47,995 bases of DNA from Anaerolineales bacterium. Lineage in GTDB: Bacteria > Chloroflexota > Anaerolineae > Anaerolineales > UBA6663. Below the pieces are notes generated by a model that did no database searches, was not told the origin of the DNA, and saw only the letters and a list, made by a program, of their open reading frames with translations. Both the position numbers and the translations under genes were made by a program. The stretch spans positions 1-47,995 of the forward strand of contig JADZEK010000103.1 in assembly GCA_020850595.1 (NCBI GenBank), written 5' to 3'. Each line of letters opens with the position of its first letter. Position 1 is the first letter of the stretch. Of this stretch, positions 24,544-32,979 are shown piece after piece.

Positions 24544-25491
24544 TTAAGCAACCGCGTTCAGGCTGGCGGCCAGCGCCGGAGCGACGGCGGAGGCGGGTGC
24601 GGCCGGGAACCAGTGGATGGCGGGGTCGGTGGCGCGAAACCAGTTGGCCTGCCGCCGCACCAATTGGCGGGTGGCGCGTTGGATGGCCTGGACAGCGGCG
24701 GCGAGCGTGACCTCGCCGCGCAGGTAGGCGCTGATTTCACGGTAGCCGAGGGCGGACATGGCCGGCAGGTTCCAGCCGTAGCCGCGGGCGGCCAGGGCGC
24801 GCACTTCGTCCACGAGGCCGGCAGCGAGCATGGCCTCCACGCGGGCGTCAATGCGCGCGTAAAGCTCGGGACGTGGGAGGGTGAGGCCAAGCCAGATGAA
24901 GCGATAGGGCGGCGGCTCACGGCGGCGCTGGGCGACGAACGACTGGCCGGTGTGCTGGGCGACCTCAAGGGCGCGAAGAACGCGGCGGGGGTTGCGCAAG
25001 TCTACGACGGCGGCGGAGGCGGGGTCAAGGGCGGTGAGTTGGGCGACCAGTTTGGGGAGGCCCTCGTCGGCCAGGGTGCGCTCGAGGGCGGCGCGGGTGG
25101 CGCCGGTGGGGTCGCTGGGAGGCGGGCGCCACCCTTCGACGAGGGCGCGAACGTATTGGCCGGTGCCGCCGACGAGCAGCGGCAGGCGTCCGCGGCTGAG
25201 GATGCCGGCCAGCGCCGCGGCGGCCGCCGCCTGGTATTGGCTGAGGCTCCAGGGCTGATCGGGGTCGGTGACATCTACCAGGTGGTGTGGGACGCGCGCC
25301 AGCTCGGCGGGGGAGGGCTTAGCGGCGCCGATGTTGAGGCCGCGGTAGAGGTAGCGCGAGTCGGCGGAGATGATCTCCAGGGGCAGCAGGTCGGCCAGCG
25401 CGAGGGCGGCGGCGGTCTTGCCCACGGCGGTGGGGCCGACGAGGACGGCCACGCGGGGGCGGGCAGGCGCCGGCTCAACCGGAGACGGCAT
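24544..25491 (-). CDS. miaA: tRNA dimethylallyltransferase MiaA
   Basis: 315 aa from the ATG at 25491. MiaA adds an isopentenyl group to A37 of tRNAs that read codons starting with U. The P-loop GPTAVGKTA is near residue 19, and ISADSRYLYRG and the GGTGQYVRAL motif follow. The C-terminal GYREISAYLRG and RQANWF match the tRNA-binding part. The start overlaps the end of yraN by 17 bp; the same frame stays open well upstream, but that stretch is antisense-like sequence inside yraN. It is the last gene of the glycosyltransferase-yraN-miaA operon. Confidence 0.95.
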   Translation of the reverse strand: MPSPVEPAPARPRVAVLVGPTAVGKTAAALALADLLPLEIISADSRYLYRGLNIGAAKPSPAELARVPHHLVDVTDPDQPWSLSQYQAAAAAALAGILSRGRLPLLVGGTGQYVRALVEGWRPPPSDPTGATRAALERTLADEGLPKLVAQLTALDPASAAVVDLRNPRRVLRALEVAQHTGQSFVAQRRREPPPYRFIWLGLTLPRPELYARIDARVEAMLAAGLVDEVRALAARGYGWNLPAMSALGYREISAYLRGEVTLAAAVQAIQRATRQLVRRQANWFRATDPAIHWFPAAPASAVAPALAASLNAVA

Positions 25492-25843
25492 TCTCGATGA
25501 CACCGAGGCGGGTGACGCGGCCGCCGGGGGCCACGGTGATGGCGACGGCGTCAATACGCCAGGGCACGTCGGCCAGGGCGTGGGCCTGGAGGTAGTGCTG
25601 CGCGGCGGCGATGAGGTGGGCCTGCTTGCGGGGGGTGATGGACTCCTCGGGCGTGCCGAAGCGGGCGCTACGGCGGGTGCGGACTTCGACGAAGACCAAA
25701 ACGTCGCCGTGGCGCGCGATGAGGTCAAGCTCGCCGTGCGGGCAGCGGTAGTTGCGGCCCACGACGGTGTAGCCCAACTCGACGAGCCGCCGGGCGGCCA
25801 GGTCTTCGCCCCGGCGGCCGAGGCGCACACGGGCGTCGCTCAT
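25475..25843 (-). CDS. yraN: UPF0102 (YraN) family endonuclease-like protein
   Basis: 122 aa. The family motif is intact: G-x-x-G-E-x-x-A near the start (LGRRGEDLAARRL), N-Y-R-C-P-H-G-E-L-D-L-I-A and V-F-V-E-V-R-T-R. These carry the Glu, Asp, Glu-x-Lys-type residues of restriction-endonuclease-like folds. The last position is Arg rather than Lys, which occurs in the family. Its cellular role is not settled. The ATG overlaps the glycosyltransferase stop (ATGA), and its end overlaps miaA. Confidence 0.92.
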   Translation of the reverse strand: MSDARVRLGRRGEDLAARRLVELGYTVVGRNYRCPHGELDLIARHGDVLVFVEVRTRRSARFGTPEESITPRKQAHLIAAAQHYLQAHALADVPWRIDAVAITVAPGGRVTRLGVIENAVSG

Positions 25844-27042
25844 GGCAGCAGGTCGCGCAATTGGCGGCGCATTTGATGCCAGCGGCTGGCGCGCTGGGGC
25901 GGGCGCGCGGCCAGGCGCTCGTATTCGGCCAGCACCAGGCGGGCAGTGCGGTTGAGGTCGTATTGGCGCGAAGACTCGAGGGCGTGGGCGGCGCAGCTGC
26001 GACGCAGACCGGCGTCGAGGACGAGGCGCATGAGCTTGGCGGTGAAGGCGGCGAGATCGGGCCGGCTGAGCAGGCCGTTTTCGCCGTCAACGATGGTGTC
26101 GCCAACGCCGGGCGAATCAATGCCGAGGGCGGGGACGCCGGCGGCCAAGGCCTCGATGAGGGAAAAGGGATGGACTTCGGTTTGGGAGGCGGTGACGAAC
26201 ACATCGGCGAGCTTGAGGTGGCTGGGGACCTGGGCGTAGTTGATGCGGCCGAGGAACTTGACACGGGCAGTGAGGCCGGCGCGGGCGACCTGCTCCTGGA
26301 GCGCCGGCAAGTCAGGGCCGTCGCCGATGACGGCCAGGACGACGTTCGGCTCGGCGGAGGCCACACCGAGGAAGGCTTGCAGGAGGAAGGCGAGGTTTTT
26401 CTCGGGACTGAGGCGTCCGACGTACATGAGCACGACGGCGTCGGTGGGGAGGCCCGCCTGGGCACGGGTGATCAGCGGGGGCTGGGCGTAGGGAGCGAGG
26501 TCTATGCCGTTGGGGATGACTTTGATGTCAGCCTGGATGCCGAGGGCGCGCATGACGCGGACGATGCCGTTGGAGGGCGCAATGACGAGATCGCACTGGT
26601 CGCAGAAGTTCGGCAGGTAGGCCTTGAGGACAGCGAGGCCAACCGACTCGGAGAGGAGGGAGGGCAGGTAGTGCTGGGCGTAGAGGTCGAAGCGGGTGTG
26701 GTTGGTGTAGATGATGGGAATGCCGCGGGGCCGGCCGTAGCGCAGGGCGAGCGGGCCGCTGAGGAAGGGGTGATGGACGTGAAGAATGTCCATGGTGCGA
26801 ACGCGGCGCTGAGCGGGCGGGGAGTAGCGGAAGGACAGGTGGAAGCCGGTGTCGTTGACGTTGAGGGGCACGCCCGGCGAGCGGATGACGCGCAGTTCGT
26901 CGTCGTCGTAGTCGAGGTCGCCAAAAGTGAAGACGTAGACGCGATGGCCGAGGGCCTCCAAAAACTGCTTATTGAGGGCCACGTAGTTGGTGATGCCGCT
27001 CGTATTGGGCTTATACATATCCACGAGCATGCCAATGCGCAT
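25840..27042 (-). CDS. GT4-family glycosyltransferase
   Basis: 400 aa from the ATG at 27042 with GGAGG upstream. The N-terminal domain starts MRIGMLVDMYKPNTSGITNY and includes TNHTRFD in the acceptor region. The C-terminal donor domain has MYVGRLSPEKNL and HPFSLIEALAAGVPALG, which hold the conserved Lys and Glu of GT4 retaining enzymes. Proteins of this kind include diacylglycerol glucosyltransferases and mannosyltransferases; the start resembles those that make membrane glycolipids, but the sugar and acceptor cannot be fixed. It heads the operon with yraN and miaA. A TATACT (27094-27089) on the minus strand could be its -10. Confidence 0.88.
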   Translation of the reverse strand: MRIGMLVDMYKPNTSGITNYVALNKQFLEALGHRVYVFTFGDLDYDDDELRVIRSPGVPLNVNDTGFHLSFRYSPPAQRRVRTMDILHVHHPFLSGPLALRYGRPRGIPIIYTNHTRFDLYAQHYLPSLLSESVGLAVLKAYLPNFCDQCDLVIAPSNGIVRVMRALGIQADIKVIPNGIDLAPYAQPPLITRAQAGLPTDAVVLMYVGRLSPEKNLAFLLQAFLGVASAEPNVVLAVIGDGPDLPALQEQVARAGLTARVKFLGRINYAQVPSHLKLADVFVTASQTEVHPFSLIEALAAGVPALGIDSPGVGDTIVDGENGLLSRPDLAAFTAKLMRLVLDAGLRRSCAAHALESSRQYDLNRTARLVLAEYERLAARPPQRASRWHQMRRQLRDLLP

Positions 27043-27172
27043 GGCGAGCCTCCACCGGAAAGCAGCCTGGGCAGGACAGCCAGGGGGGAGTATAGCGCAT
27101 CTGGGCGCAGCAACGGAACGCAACGTTGTGTTACACTCTCGGCTTACTCGCCACGCGGAGGGCGAAAAGACC

Positions 27173-27670
27173 ATGTCGTTCGCCACCATTCTCAAACAGG
27201 CCGATATCTTCTATGAGTTGACGCCGACGCAGTTGGAGTTGGTCGCGGCGCTGTGCCAGGAGCGCCGCTGCAAGGCCGGCGACGTGCTGTTCGAGGAGAA
27301 CGCCGCCAGCGACGAGCTGTATATCATCGCGCAGGGGGAGGTAGAAATCAGGGTGGACCCGGCGCTGGTGGGCGGCGAGGAGGCTCAGCACGTGGAGCCG
27401 GTGACCATCGCCACGCTGCGGCGCGGGCAGAACTTCGGGGAGGTGGCGCTGGTGGACCAGGGGCTGCGCTCGGCCACGGCGCGCTGCGCGGCCAACAACA
27501 CGCAATTGCTCATCATCCCACGCGATAAGCTGATCTTGCTGTGCGATACCTACCCGCACCTGGGCTACCGGCTGCTGCGCAACCTGGCGGCGGACCTGGC
27601 GTTGAAGATCCGTAGCACCGACATGCGCATCCGCGAGGAGCTGCTGTATGGGCAGCGCCGACGGGCGTAG
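27173..27670 (+). CDS. Cyclic-nucleotide-binding domain protein
   Basis: 165 aa from the ATG at 27173, preceded by GGAGGG. The cNMP-binding fold is clear: LFEENAASDELYIIAQGEVEI, then LRRGQNFGEVALVDQGLRSATARCAAN, where F-G-E-x-A-L and R-S-A-T-A form the phosphate-binding cassette. No helix-turn-helix or catalytic domain follows; the tail is helical and basic (RIREELLYGQRRRA). It may act as a stand-alone sensor or part of a complex. It is divergent from the glycosyltransferase and 25 bp ahead of cinA. A TACACT (27132-27137) may be its -10. Confidence 0.85.
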   Translation: MSFATILKQADIFYELTPTQLELVAALCQERRCKAGDVLFEENAASDELYIIAQGEVEIRVDPALVGGEEAQHVEPVTIATLRRGQNFGEVALVDQGLRSATARCAANNTQLLIIPRDKLILLCDTYPHLGYRLLRNLAADLALKIRSTDMRIREELLYGQRRRA

Positions 27671-27695
27671 GCGACTGGATTGACCGAAACTGAAC

Positions 27696-28874
27696 ATGAA
27701 CGCTGAGATCATTGCGATCGGGACCGAACTGCTGCTGGGGGAAATTGCCGACACGAACTCCGCCCGGATTGCCAAGCTGCTGCGCGATTTGGGCATTGAC
27801 CTGTGGTGGATCTCCGCCGTGGGCGACAACGAGGGCCGCATTGCGGCGCAGATTGAACAGGCGCGGCGACGCTCGAACGTGGTGATCACCAGCGGCGGGC
27901 TGGGGCCGACGGTGGACGACCCAACCCGCGGCGCGGTGGCACGGGCGTTTGGGGTGGACCTGGAATTTCGGCCGGAGCTGTGGCAGCAGATTGAGGCGCG
28001 CTTTGAGCGCTACGGCCGGAAGCCCACGGAGAACAACCGGAAGCAGGCCTATACCCCAGTGGGGGCGGTGGCGCTGGAGAACCCGGTGGGCACGGCGCCA
28101 TGTTTCGCCGTGGAGTGGCCGGAGGGGGTGCTGATCGCGCTACCGGGGGTGCCACGCGAGATGGAATACATGCTGGAGCACAAGGTGACGCCGTACTTGC
28201 GACAGCATTTCGCGCTGGCGGCGGTGATACGAACCCGCATCCTGCGGACGGTGGGTATGGGCGAGAGCCTGATTGATGCGAAGGTGGGCGACCTGGAACT
28301 GCTGAGCAACCCGACGGTCGGGCTGGCGGCGCACCCAGGACAGACGGATATTCGCATCACGGCGAAGGCGGCGACGGCCGAGGCGGCCGAGGGGCTGATG
28401 GCGCCCATCGCTCACGATCTCCTGAGCCGATTGGGCGACTTCATTTACGGCGAAGGCACGCTCAACATTGAGGACAAGGCCGGCGAACTGCTGGCCGCGG
28501 CGGGACAAACCGTGGCGGTGCAGGAGGCGGGGACCGAGGGCAGTGTGGCGCGGCGGCTGGCCTCCAGCGCGACGGCGGCCCCGACCTACCGAGCAGTGGA
28601 GGCGGGCGCGGCGGCCGGGCAGACGGTGACGGAACTGGCGGCAGCGGCCCGGGCAACGGGCGGCACAGACTGGGGGCTGGGCTTGATGGTGGCGCTGCCG
28701 CCGGAGACGCCGCGGCTGGAGATCGCGCTGGCGGGGCCGGAGGGCATAGAGACGCAGACGCTGGGTTTTGGGGGGCACCCGGGGCTGGCGGTGCAATGGG
28801 CGGGCACGGCGGCGCTCAACTTGCTGCGGCTGGCGCTGCTGAAGCAGGCGCGAGCGAAGCACCCGGCCACGTGA
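27696..28874 (+). CDS. cinA: CinA family protein with degenerate C-terminal domain
   Basis: 392 aa. The N-terminal molybdopterin-binding-like COG1058 domain (about 1-170) has MNAEIIAIGTELLLGEI, TSGGLGPTVDDPT and the LPGVPREMEYM motif, and the linker domain follows. The domain acts on ADP-ribose or related nucleotides in characterised members. The C-terminal half (about 265-385) should be the PncC nicotinamide-nucleotide amidohydrolase with a Glu-Ser-x-Thr-Gly-Gly signature. Here it reads VAVQEAGTEGSVARRL, with Ser and the Gly pair lost, and the Gly-x-x-Gly-Pro-Gly region is also gone. Deamidase activity is therefore unlikely. It follows the cyclic-nucleotide-binding gene by 25 bp. Confidence 0.88.
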   Translation: MNAEIIAIGTELLLGEIADTNSARIAKLLRDLGIDLWWISAVGDNEGRIAAQIEQARRRSNVVITSGGLGPTVDDPTRGAVARAFGVDLEFRPELWQQIEARFERYGRKPTENNRKQAYTPVGAVALENPVGTAPCFAVEWPEGVLIALPGVPREMEYMLEHKVTPYLRQHFALAAVIRTRILRTVGMGESLIDAKVGDLELLSNPTVGLAAHPGQTDIRITAKAATAEAAEGLMAPIAHDLLSRLGDFIYGEGTLNIEDKAGELLAAAGQTVAVQEAGTEGSVARRLASSATAAPTYRAVEAGAAAGQTVTELAAAARATGGTDWGLGLMVALPPETPRLEIALAGPEGIETQTLGFGGHPGLAVQWAGTAALNLLRLALLKQARAKHPAT

Positions 28875-29322
28875 GGCTGCGCAAGCCGGGCATCCGCGTA
28901 ACGGGACGACCGGCGGCATGGGGCCGGGTTCCACGCTGATCCACAACTGGTCGCTGGTCAGGCTGCGCAGAGGCTACGACGGGCGGGCGGAGCAGCGCCT
29001 TGGTCGGGCGGGCGCGGCTCGGCTCGCACAACTCCCACAAGCCACAACTGCATATGCAAAGAGCACGCGAGGTCTCACGGCCGAGGTAGCGTGTGCGCGA
29101 GTCAATCAGGCCGCCACGCCTGGCGTAGACGAAAGGCTTGTTGAGCGGTTGACGAATTAGATGACGCTGCTTCGTTGACAGCAGGCCCGGGGCGTAGCAC
29201 GCTGCGCCCCCGCATAAGGCAGCGCCACGGCTGACGAGCGCGGAGACAGCATATGTCAGACACGGGCGGGCGAACACGAGGCCGGGCAGAGGTCGTCAGG
29301 CCGGCCGCCGATGGGCAGCGGC
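28875..29322. other. Intergenic stretch without recognised gene
   Basis: 448 bp between the convergent ends of cinA and the FAD oxidoreductase. Open frames exist on both strands, but none has a start site or recognisable protein. Apart from a hairpin at 29189-29210 I see nothing in it. Confidence 0.5.
29189..29210. terminator. Weak hairpin between convergent genes
   Basis: GGGGCG pairs with CGCCCC, with an inner AGC-GCT pair. There is no T-run on either side, so it is only a possible transcription stop for the two convergent genes. Confidence 0.3.
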
Positions 29323-30621
29323 CTACGAGATGAGGTCGAGGAAGCGGTAGTAGGCGCCGGCCAGGGGGAGAAACCAGGGGCGGCCGTCGTAGAGGCCAAG
29401 CGGCGCGCCGGGAAAAGGCAACTCGGCGAAGGGGTTGTCGCGGGTTTCACCGGCAATGACGTCGCCAAGGAGCGTGCCCAGGTAGGTGGCGAGGGCCACG
29501 CCGTGGCCGGCGTAGCCGAGCGAGTACCAGACTCCGTCTTGCCGGCCGGCGTGGGGCATGAGGTCAAACGCGAAGTCGAGGGTGCCGCCCCAGGCGTACG
29601 CGATCTCGGCGGAGGCCAGGTGTGGGAAGACCTGCACCATGGCGCGCCGGAGGATGGCGGCGCTCTGGAGGACGGTGGCGGGTGACTCAGGGAGAAAGCG
29701 CGCCCGGCCGCCGAAGAGCATTCGGTGATCGGGCGTGAGGCGATAGTAGGCGAGGAAGTTTTTGGAGTCGAAGACCATGCGGCCGCGTGGAATGAGGGCC
29801 TGGGCGAGATCGGGGGCAAGCGGCGCGGTGGCAATGATGTAGGAGCCGATGGGGACGAGGCGGCGGGTGAGGGGCCGGGCGAGCGGCTGCATGGCGCGGC
29901 CGGTGTAGCCGCTGGTGGCGATGAGGACCTGGGCGGCCTCCAACGGGCCGCGGGCGGTCGTCAGGCGGTAGGCGGGGCCAGAGCGCTCCAGCGTGGTGAC
30001 GCGGGCTTGTTCGAAGAGTTGGGCGCCGGCGCGCTGGGCGGCGCGCGCGAGGCCGGCGAGGTAACGGGCCGGGTTGACGCCGGCGCTGACCGCATCCACG
30101 AGGCCGCCGAAGTAGCGGTCGGAGGCAATCTCGGCAGCGAGGTCGGCGCGAGGGAGGAGGCGGGCGGGGTGGCCGAACTCGCGCTCGATGGCCTCGGCGG
30201 AGCGCTGGAAGCCGGCGTAGTGGGCGGGCTTGGCGGCGACTTCCAGGTGGCCGGTGCGGGCGAAGTTGCAGGCGATTTGCTCCTCGGCGACGAGGCGCTC
30301 AACAGTGTCAATGGCGGCGAGGGAGGCGGCGAAGAGGCGCCGGGCGAGGTCGCGGCCGTAGCGCTGGATCAGCTCGGCGGCGCCGACCTTGAGGCCGGTG
30401 AGGACCATGCCGCCGTTGCGCGAGCTAGCCCCCCACCCGATTGACTCGGCGTCGAGGACAACGACGGAGACGCCGCGCTTGGCCAGGACGCGAGCCGCCG
30501 AGAGGCCGGTGAAACCGGCGCCGATGACGGCCACGTCGGCGCGGGCGGGCAGCGGGCGCTCCCAATCGGGAACGGGCATATCCACGGTGTCGAGCCAGTA
30601 GTTGGCTTCACGCAGAAGCAT
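29323..30621 (-). CDS. FAD-dependent oxidoreductase of the DAO family
   Basis: 432 aa from the ATG at 30621; an in-frame TTG at 30630 adds three residues. The N-terminal dinucleotide fold is VAVIGAGFTGLSAARVLAKR (about 30-50) with the later SRNGGMVLTG flavin segment. The C-terminal GYAGHGVALATYLG motif closes the FAD site. The family oxidises amino groups of amino acids or polyamines; this layout resembles gamma-glutamylputrescine oxidase and related enzymes, which start Y-W-x-D-T. The substrate cannot be assigned. It is the last gene behind purH and the PTPS-like gene, 12 bp after the latter. Confidence 0.85.
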   Translation of the reverse strand: MLLREANYWLDTVDMPVPDWERPLPARADVAVIGAGFTGLSAARVLAKRGVSVVVLDAESIGWGASSRNGGMVLTGLKVGAAELIQRYGRDLARRLFAASLAAIDTVERLVAEEQIACNFARTGHLEVAAKPAHYAGFQRSAEAIEREFGHPARLLPRADLAAEIASDRYFGGLVDAVSAGVNPARYLAGLARAAQRAGAQLFEQARVTTLERSGPAYRLTTARGPLEAAQVLIATSGYTGRAMQPLARPLTRRLVPIGSYIIATAPLAPDLAQALIPRGRMVFDSKNFLAYYRLTPDHRMLFGGRARFLPESPATVLQSAAILRRAMVQVFPHLASAEIAYAWGGTLDFAFDLMPHAGRQDGVWYSLGYAGHGVALATYLGTLLGDVIAGETRDNPFAELPFPGAPLGLYDGRPWFLPLAGAYYRFLDLIS

Positions 30622-30633
30622 GGGCGACAACCT

Positions 30634-31128
30634 TTAGGGCAGGTCGAGGCGGCAGACGGCGCGCTGGCCGACGGTCTCTTCCAAGTCAACTTCGATGGCG
30701 CGCAGACTGGTGAGGGCGTGGCCCTGGGCGCGAAGGGCGGCGACGAGCTGCTCGGCGACGTAGCGGGCGAGGCACTCGGCAGTGGTGTTGGGGATGGGCA
30801 GCACCACTACGTCCTCGCGCGGGAGGACGTACGTCTTGTGCTGGTAGCGGATGGTGTAGGCGGCTTCGTCGGCGGTGAGGGCGAAGTGCGGGTTGCCGCT
30901 GGGGAGCAGCGTGCGGTGGTCGAGGCGGTCGCAGATGGCGCGCAGGAGCTGCTTGAGCGTGACAAAGTTGAAGACGTAGCTGTTCTGGTCTAGCTCGCCC
31001 TCGACCAGCACGGCGGCGTAATAGTTGTGGCCGTGCAGGGTTTCGGCCTCGGCGCCAGCGTAGGTAATAAAGTGGCCGGACGAGAAGCCGAGGTAGTTTT
31101 TCTCGACGCGGATACGGAAGCTGGACAT
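30634..31128 (-). CDS. 6-pyruvoyl-tetrahydropterin synthase/QueD-like protein without the catalytic cysteine
   Basis: 164 aa. Zinc ligands H19 and H32-G33-H34-N-Y are present, and the D70-H71 pair follows. The Cys that normally lies 4 to 6 residues before HGH is absent; the sequence there is AEAETLHGH with E27 and E29. In PTPS-III proteins a Glu replaces the Cys, and the enzyme makes 6-hydroxymethyl-dihydropterin, bypassing FolB in folate synthesis. That role is possible here but inferred. A 35-residue insertion (about 76-108) between the DH pair and the final strands is larger than in QueD. It lies directly behind purH (4 bp) and ahead of the FAD oxidoreductase. Confidence 0.85.
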   Translation of the reverse strand: MSSFRIRVEKNYLGFSSGHFITYAGAEAETLHGHNYYAAVLVEGELDQNSYVFNFVTLKQLLRAICDRLDHRTLLPSGNPHFALTADEAAYTIRYQHKTYVLPREDVVVLPIPNTTAECLARYVAEQLVAALRAQGHALTSLRAIEVDLEETVGQRAVCRLDLP

Positions 31129-31132
31129 GGAT

Positions 31133-32644
31133 TTAGTGGCGGAAGTGGCGCACGCCGGTAACGACCAGGGCGATGCCGGCGGCGTTGGCCGCGGCCAGGG
31201 ACTCGGCGTCGCGGACGGAGCCGCCGGGATGAGCGATGGCGGTCACGCCGGCCGCGATGGCGGTGGTGACGGAGTCGGGAAACGGGAAGAAAGCGTCGGA
31301 GGCCATGACGGAGCCAGCGGCCCGGTCGCCTGCGCGCTCGACGGCGAGGCGGACACAATCCACGCGGTTGGGCTGGCCGCCGCCGATGCCGACGGTGGCC
31401 TCACCCTGGGCGAGGACAATGGCATTGGACTTGACGTGCTGGCAGGCCTTCCAAGCAAAGCGCAGGGCGGCCATTTCGGCGACGGTAGGCGGGCGGTCGG
31501 ATACGACTTTCCACTCCGAGGCGGCAGGATCGCCCTGGTCAAGGTCTTGGCGGACGAGGCCGCGGGTGATGGCGCGCAGGTCAAAGGGCGGCGTGACGGC
31601 GAGGTCGGGCATGTGGACGAGACGGCAGTTTTTGCGGCCGGCGAGGGCGGCGCGGGCCTCGGGCGTGAACCCAGGGGCGGCGATGCACTCGATGAAGACG
31701 TCGCCCAAGGCCCGGGCGGTAGGCTCATCGAAGGGGCGGTTGGCGGCAATGACACCGCCGAAGGCCGAGCGAGTGTCGCCGGCGAAGGCGGCCCGGAACG
31801 CGTCGGCCAGCTGGTCGTGCGAGGCGACGCCGCAGGGCGAGAGGTGCTTGACGATGCAGATGGTGGGCCGCTCAAAGCTGACGGCGCACTTCCAGGCAGC
31901 GTCGAGGTCGAGGAGGTTGTTGTAGGAAAGCTCTTTGCCCTGGAGAACGGCGCCGCCCAGCGGGCCGCCGCCCGGCGCGAAGCTGTAGAGGGTGGCGGAT
32001 TGGTGCGGGTTCTCGCCGTAGCGGAGCTTTTGGACGGGATAAGCCTGGAGGGTCAGGGCAGGTTCGGCGCCGGCGAGGCCGGCGAGGTAGCGGCTGATGG
32101 CCGTATCGTAGTGGGCGGTAGCGGCGAAGCCCCGGAGGGCCAGGCGGCGGCGCGTGGCGGAGGAAAGGCCGCCGGACTCAAGCTCGGCCAGCGTGGCGGC
32201 GTAGTCGGCGGGGTCGCAGACGAGCGTGACGCGAGCGTGGTTCTTGGCGGCGGCGCGGATGAGGGTGACGCCGCCAACGTCAATGTTCTCGATGGCGTCG
32301 GCAAGGGTGACGCCGGGCTGGGCGATGGTGGCCTCGAAGGGGTAGAGGTTGACCGCGACGAGGTCAATGTAGTCCCAGCCGAGGTTGGTCAGCTCGGCCT
32401 GATCGGCGGGGGTGGCGCGGGCGAGCAGGCCGCCGTGGATGGCGGGATGCAGGGTCTTGACGCGGCCGCCGAGGATTTCCGGCGAGCCGGTGTAATCGGC
32501 GACTTCGGTGACGGGCAGGCCGTTGTCGCGCAGGAGGCGAGCGGTGCCGCCGGAGGCGATGAGGGTCCAGCCGAGGCGATACAGGCCGGCGGCGAAGGAC
32601 GGTAGACCGGTTTTGTCGTGGACAGAGAGTAGGGCGCGGGGCAT
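31133..32644 (-). CDS. purH: Bifunctional AICAR transformylase/IMP cyclohydrolase
   Basis: 503 aa from the ATG at 32644; the frame remains open upstream across the promoter but without coding support. It performs the last two steps of IMP synthesis: formylation of AICAR and ring closure. The N-terminal IMP cyclohydrolase domain starts LLSVHDKTGL and has ASGGTARLL and RVKTLHPAIHGG. The C-terminal transformylase has LRYGENPHQSA, the Lys-His active site in VKHLSPCGVAS, and SDAFFPFPDSV. Length is normal. It heads an operon with the PTPS-like and oxidoreductase genes. Confidence 0.96.
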   Translation of the reverse strand: MPRALLSVHDKTGLPSFAAGLYRLGWTLIASGGTARLLRDNGLPVTEVADYTGSPEILGGRVKTLHPAIHGGLLARATPADQAELTNLGWDYIDLVAVNLYPFEATIAQPGVTLADAIENIDVGGVTLIRAAAKNHARVTLVCDPADYAATLAELESGGLSSATRRRLALRGFAATAHYDTAISRYLAGLAGAEPALTLQAYPVQKLRYGENPHQSATLYSFAPGGGPLGGAVLQGKELSYNNLLDLDAAWKCAVSFERPTICIVKHLSPCGVASHDQLADAFRAAFAGDTRSAFGGVIAANRPFDEPTARALGDVFIECIAAPGFTPEARAALAGRKNCRLVHMPDLAVTPPFDLRAITRGLVRQDLDQGDPAASEWKVVSDRPPTVAEMAALRFAWKACQHVKSNAIVLAQGEATVGIGGGQPNRVDCVRLAVERAGDRAAGSVMASDAFFPFPDSVTTAIAAGVTAIAHPGGSVRDAESLAAANAAGIALVVTGVRHFRH

Positions 32645-32681
32645 AGGGCCTTGGGGTGAGTGTGGGTGGGCCAGCGCGGCC

Positions 32682-32710
32682 AGTGTAAGACAGCGGCGGC
32701 GGGGCGTCAA
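32682..32710 (-). promoter_or_regulatory. purH promoter
   Basis: TTGACG (32710-32705), 17-bp spacer and TACACT (32687-32682) on the minus strand, about 37 bp before the purH ATG. Confidence 0.7.
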
Positions 32711-32817
32711 CCGGGCGAAGTGGGAGGTGGGAGGTGGGAGGTTGGAGGTCGGAGGGCAGCGTGGGGCTATACAAGGCGACGGAGGGTGGATTCGGAAATT
32801 CTGCCGAGAGCAAGGGC

Positions 32818-32846
32818 TTGACAGCGAAGCCGGGGAATCATATGAT
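32818..32846 (+). promoter_or_regulatory. pyrB leader promoter
   Basis: A perfect TTGACA (32818-32823), 17-bp spacer and TATGAT (32841-32846). The expected start of transcription is near 32853, about 170 nt before pyrB. It faces away from the purH promoter. Confidence 0.8.
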
Positions 32847-32874
32847 GCTCGGCGGTCAACGCCACAGACGACAC

Positions 32875-32979
32875 ATGCTGCAAACGGACCATCGCTGGCT
32901 ATGGGCAACCACACGGCGCGGGGTCGAACCGACCGGGCCGGGACAGCGATTCAAGTGCGTTGGAGACAAGAGCCGATAA
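32875..32979 (+). CDS. Possible pyrB leader peptide (34 aa)
   Basis: An ATG about 22 nt after the predicted transcript start opens a 34-codon frame (MLQTDHRWLWATTRRGVEPT and onward, ending KSR). Its TAA (32977-32979) lies at the top of the terminator hairpin. A ribosome finishing it would cover the 5' arm of the stem. There is no clear Shine-Dalgarno sequence, and the same frame is already open before the promoter, so translation is unproven. Confidence 0.35.
   Translation: MLQTDHRWLWATTRRGVEPTGPGQRFKCVGDKSR

Noticed and set aside
25492..25830. N-terminal extension of miaA in the same frame
   Set aside because: It lies inside yraN and reads as Pro/Ser/Arg-rich shadow; MiaA starts properly at 25491.
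25861..27216. 451-codon open frame opposite the GT4 glycosyltransferase
   Set aside because: The glycosyltransferase motifs and coupled yraN start prove the minus strand coding.
28816..29277. Minus-strand open frame in the gap after cinA
   Set aside because: It runs into the end of cinA antisense, has no ribosome site and gives no recognisable protein; a transposase remnant was considered and not supported.
31127..32605. 492-codon open frame opposite purH
   Set aside because: purH is unmistakable; the frame is a shadow rich in Gly, Asp and Glu.
32915..32940. tRNA T-arm-like GGTCGAACC in the pyrB leader
   Set aside because: No acceptor, D-arm or anticodon arm can be built around it, and it has no T-box features.
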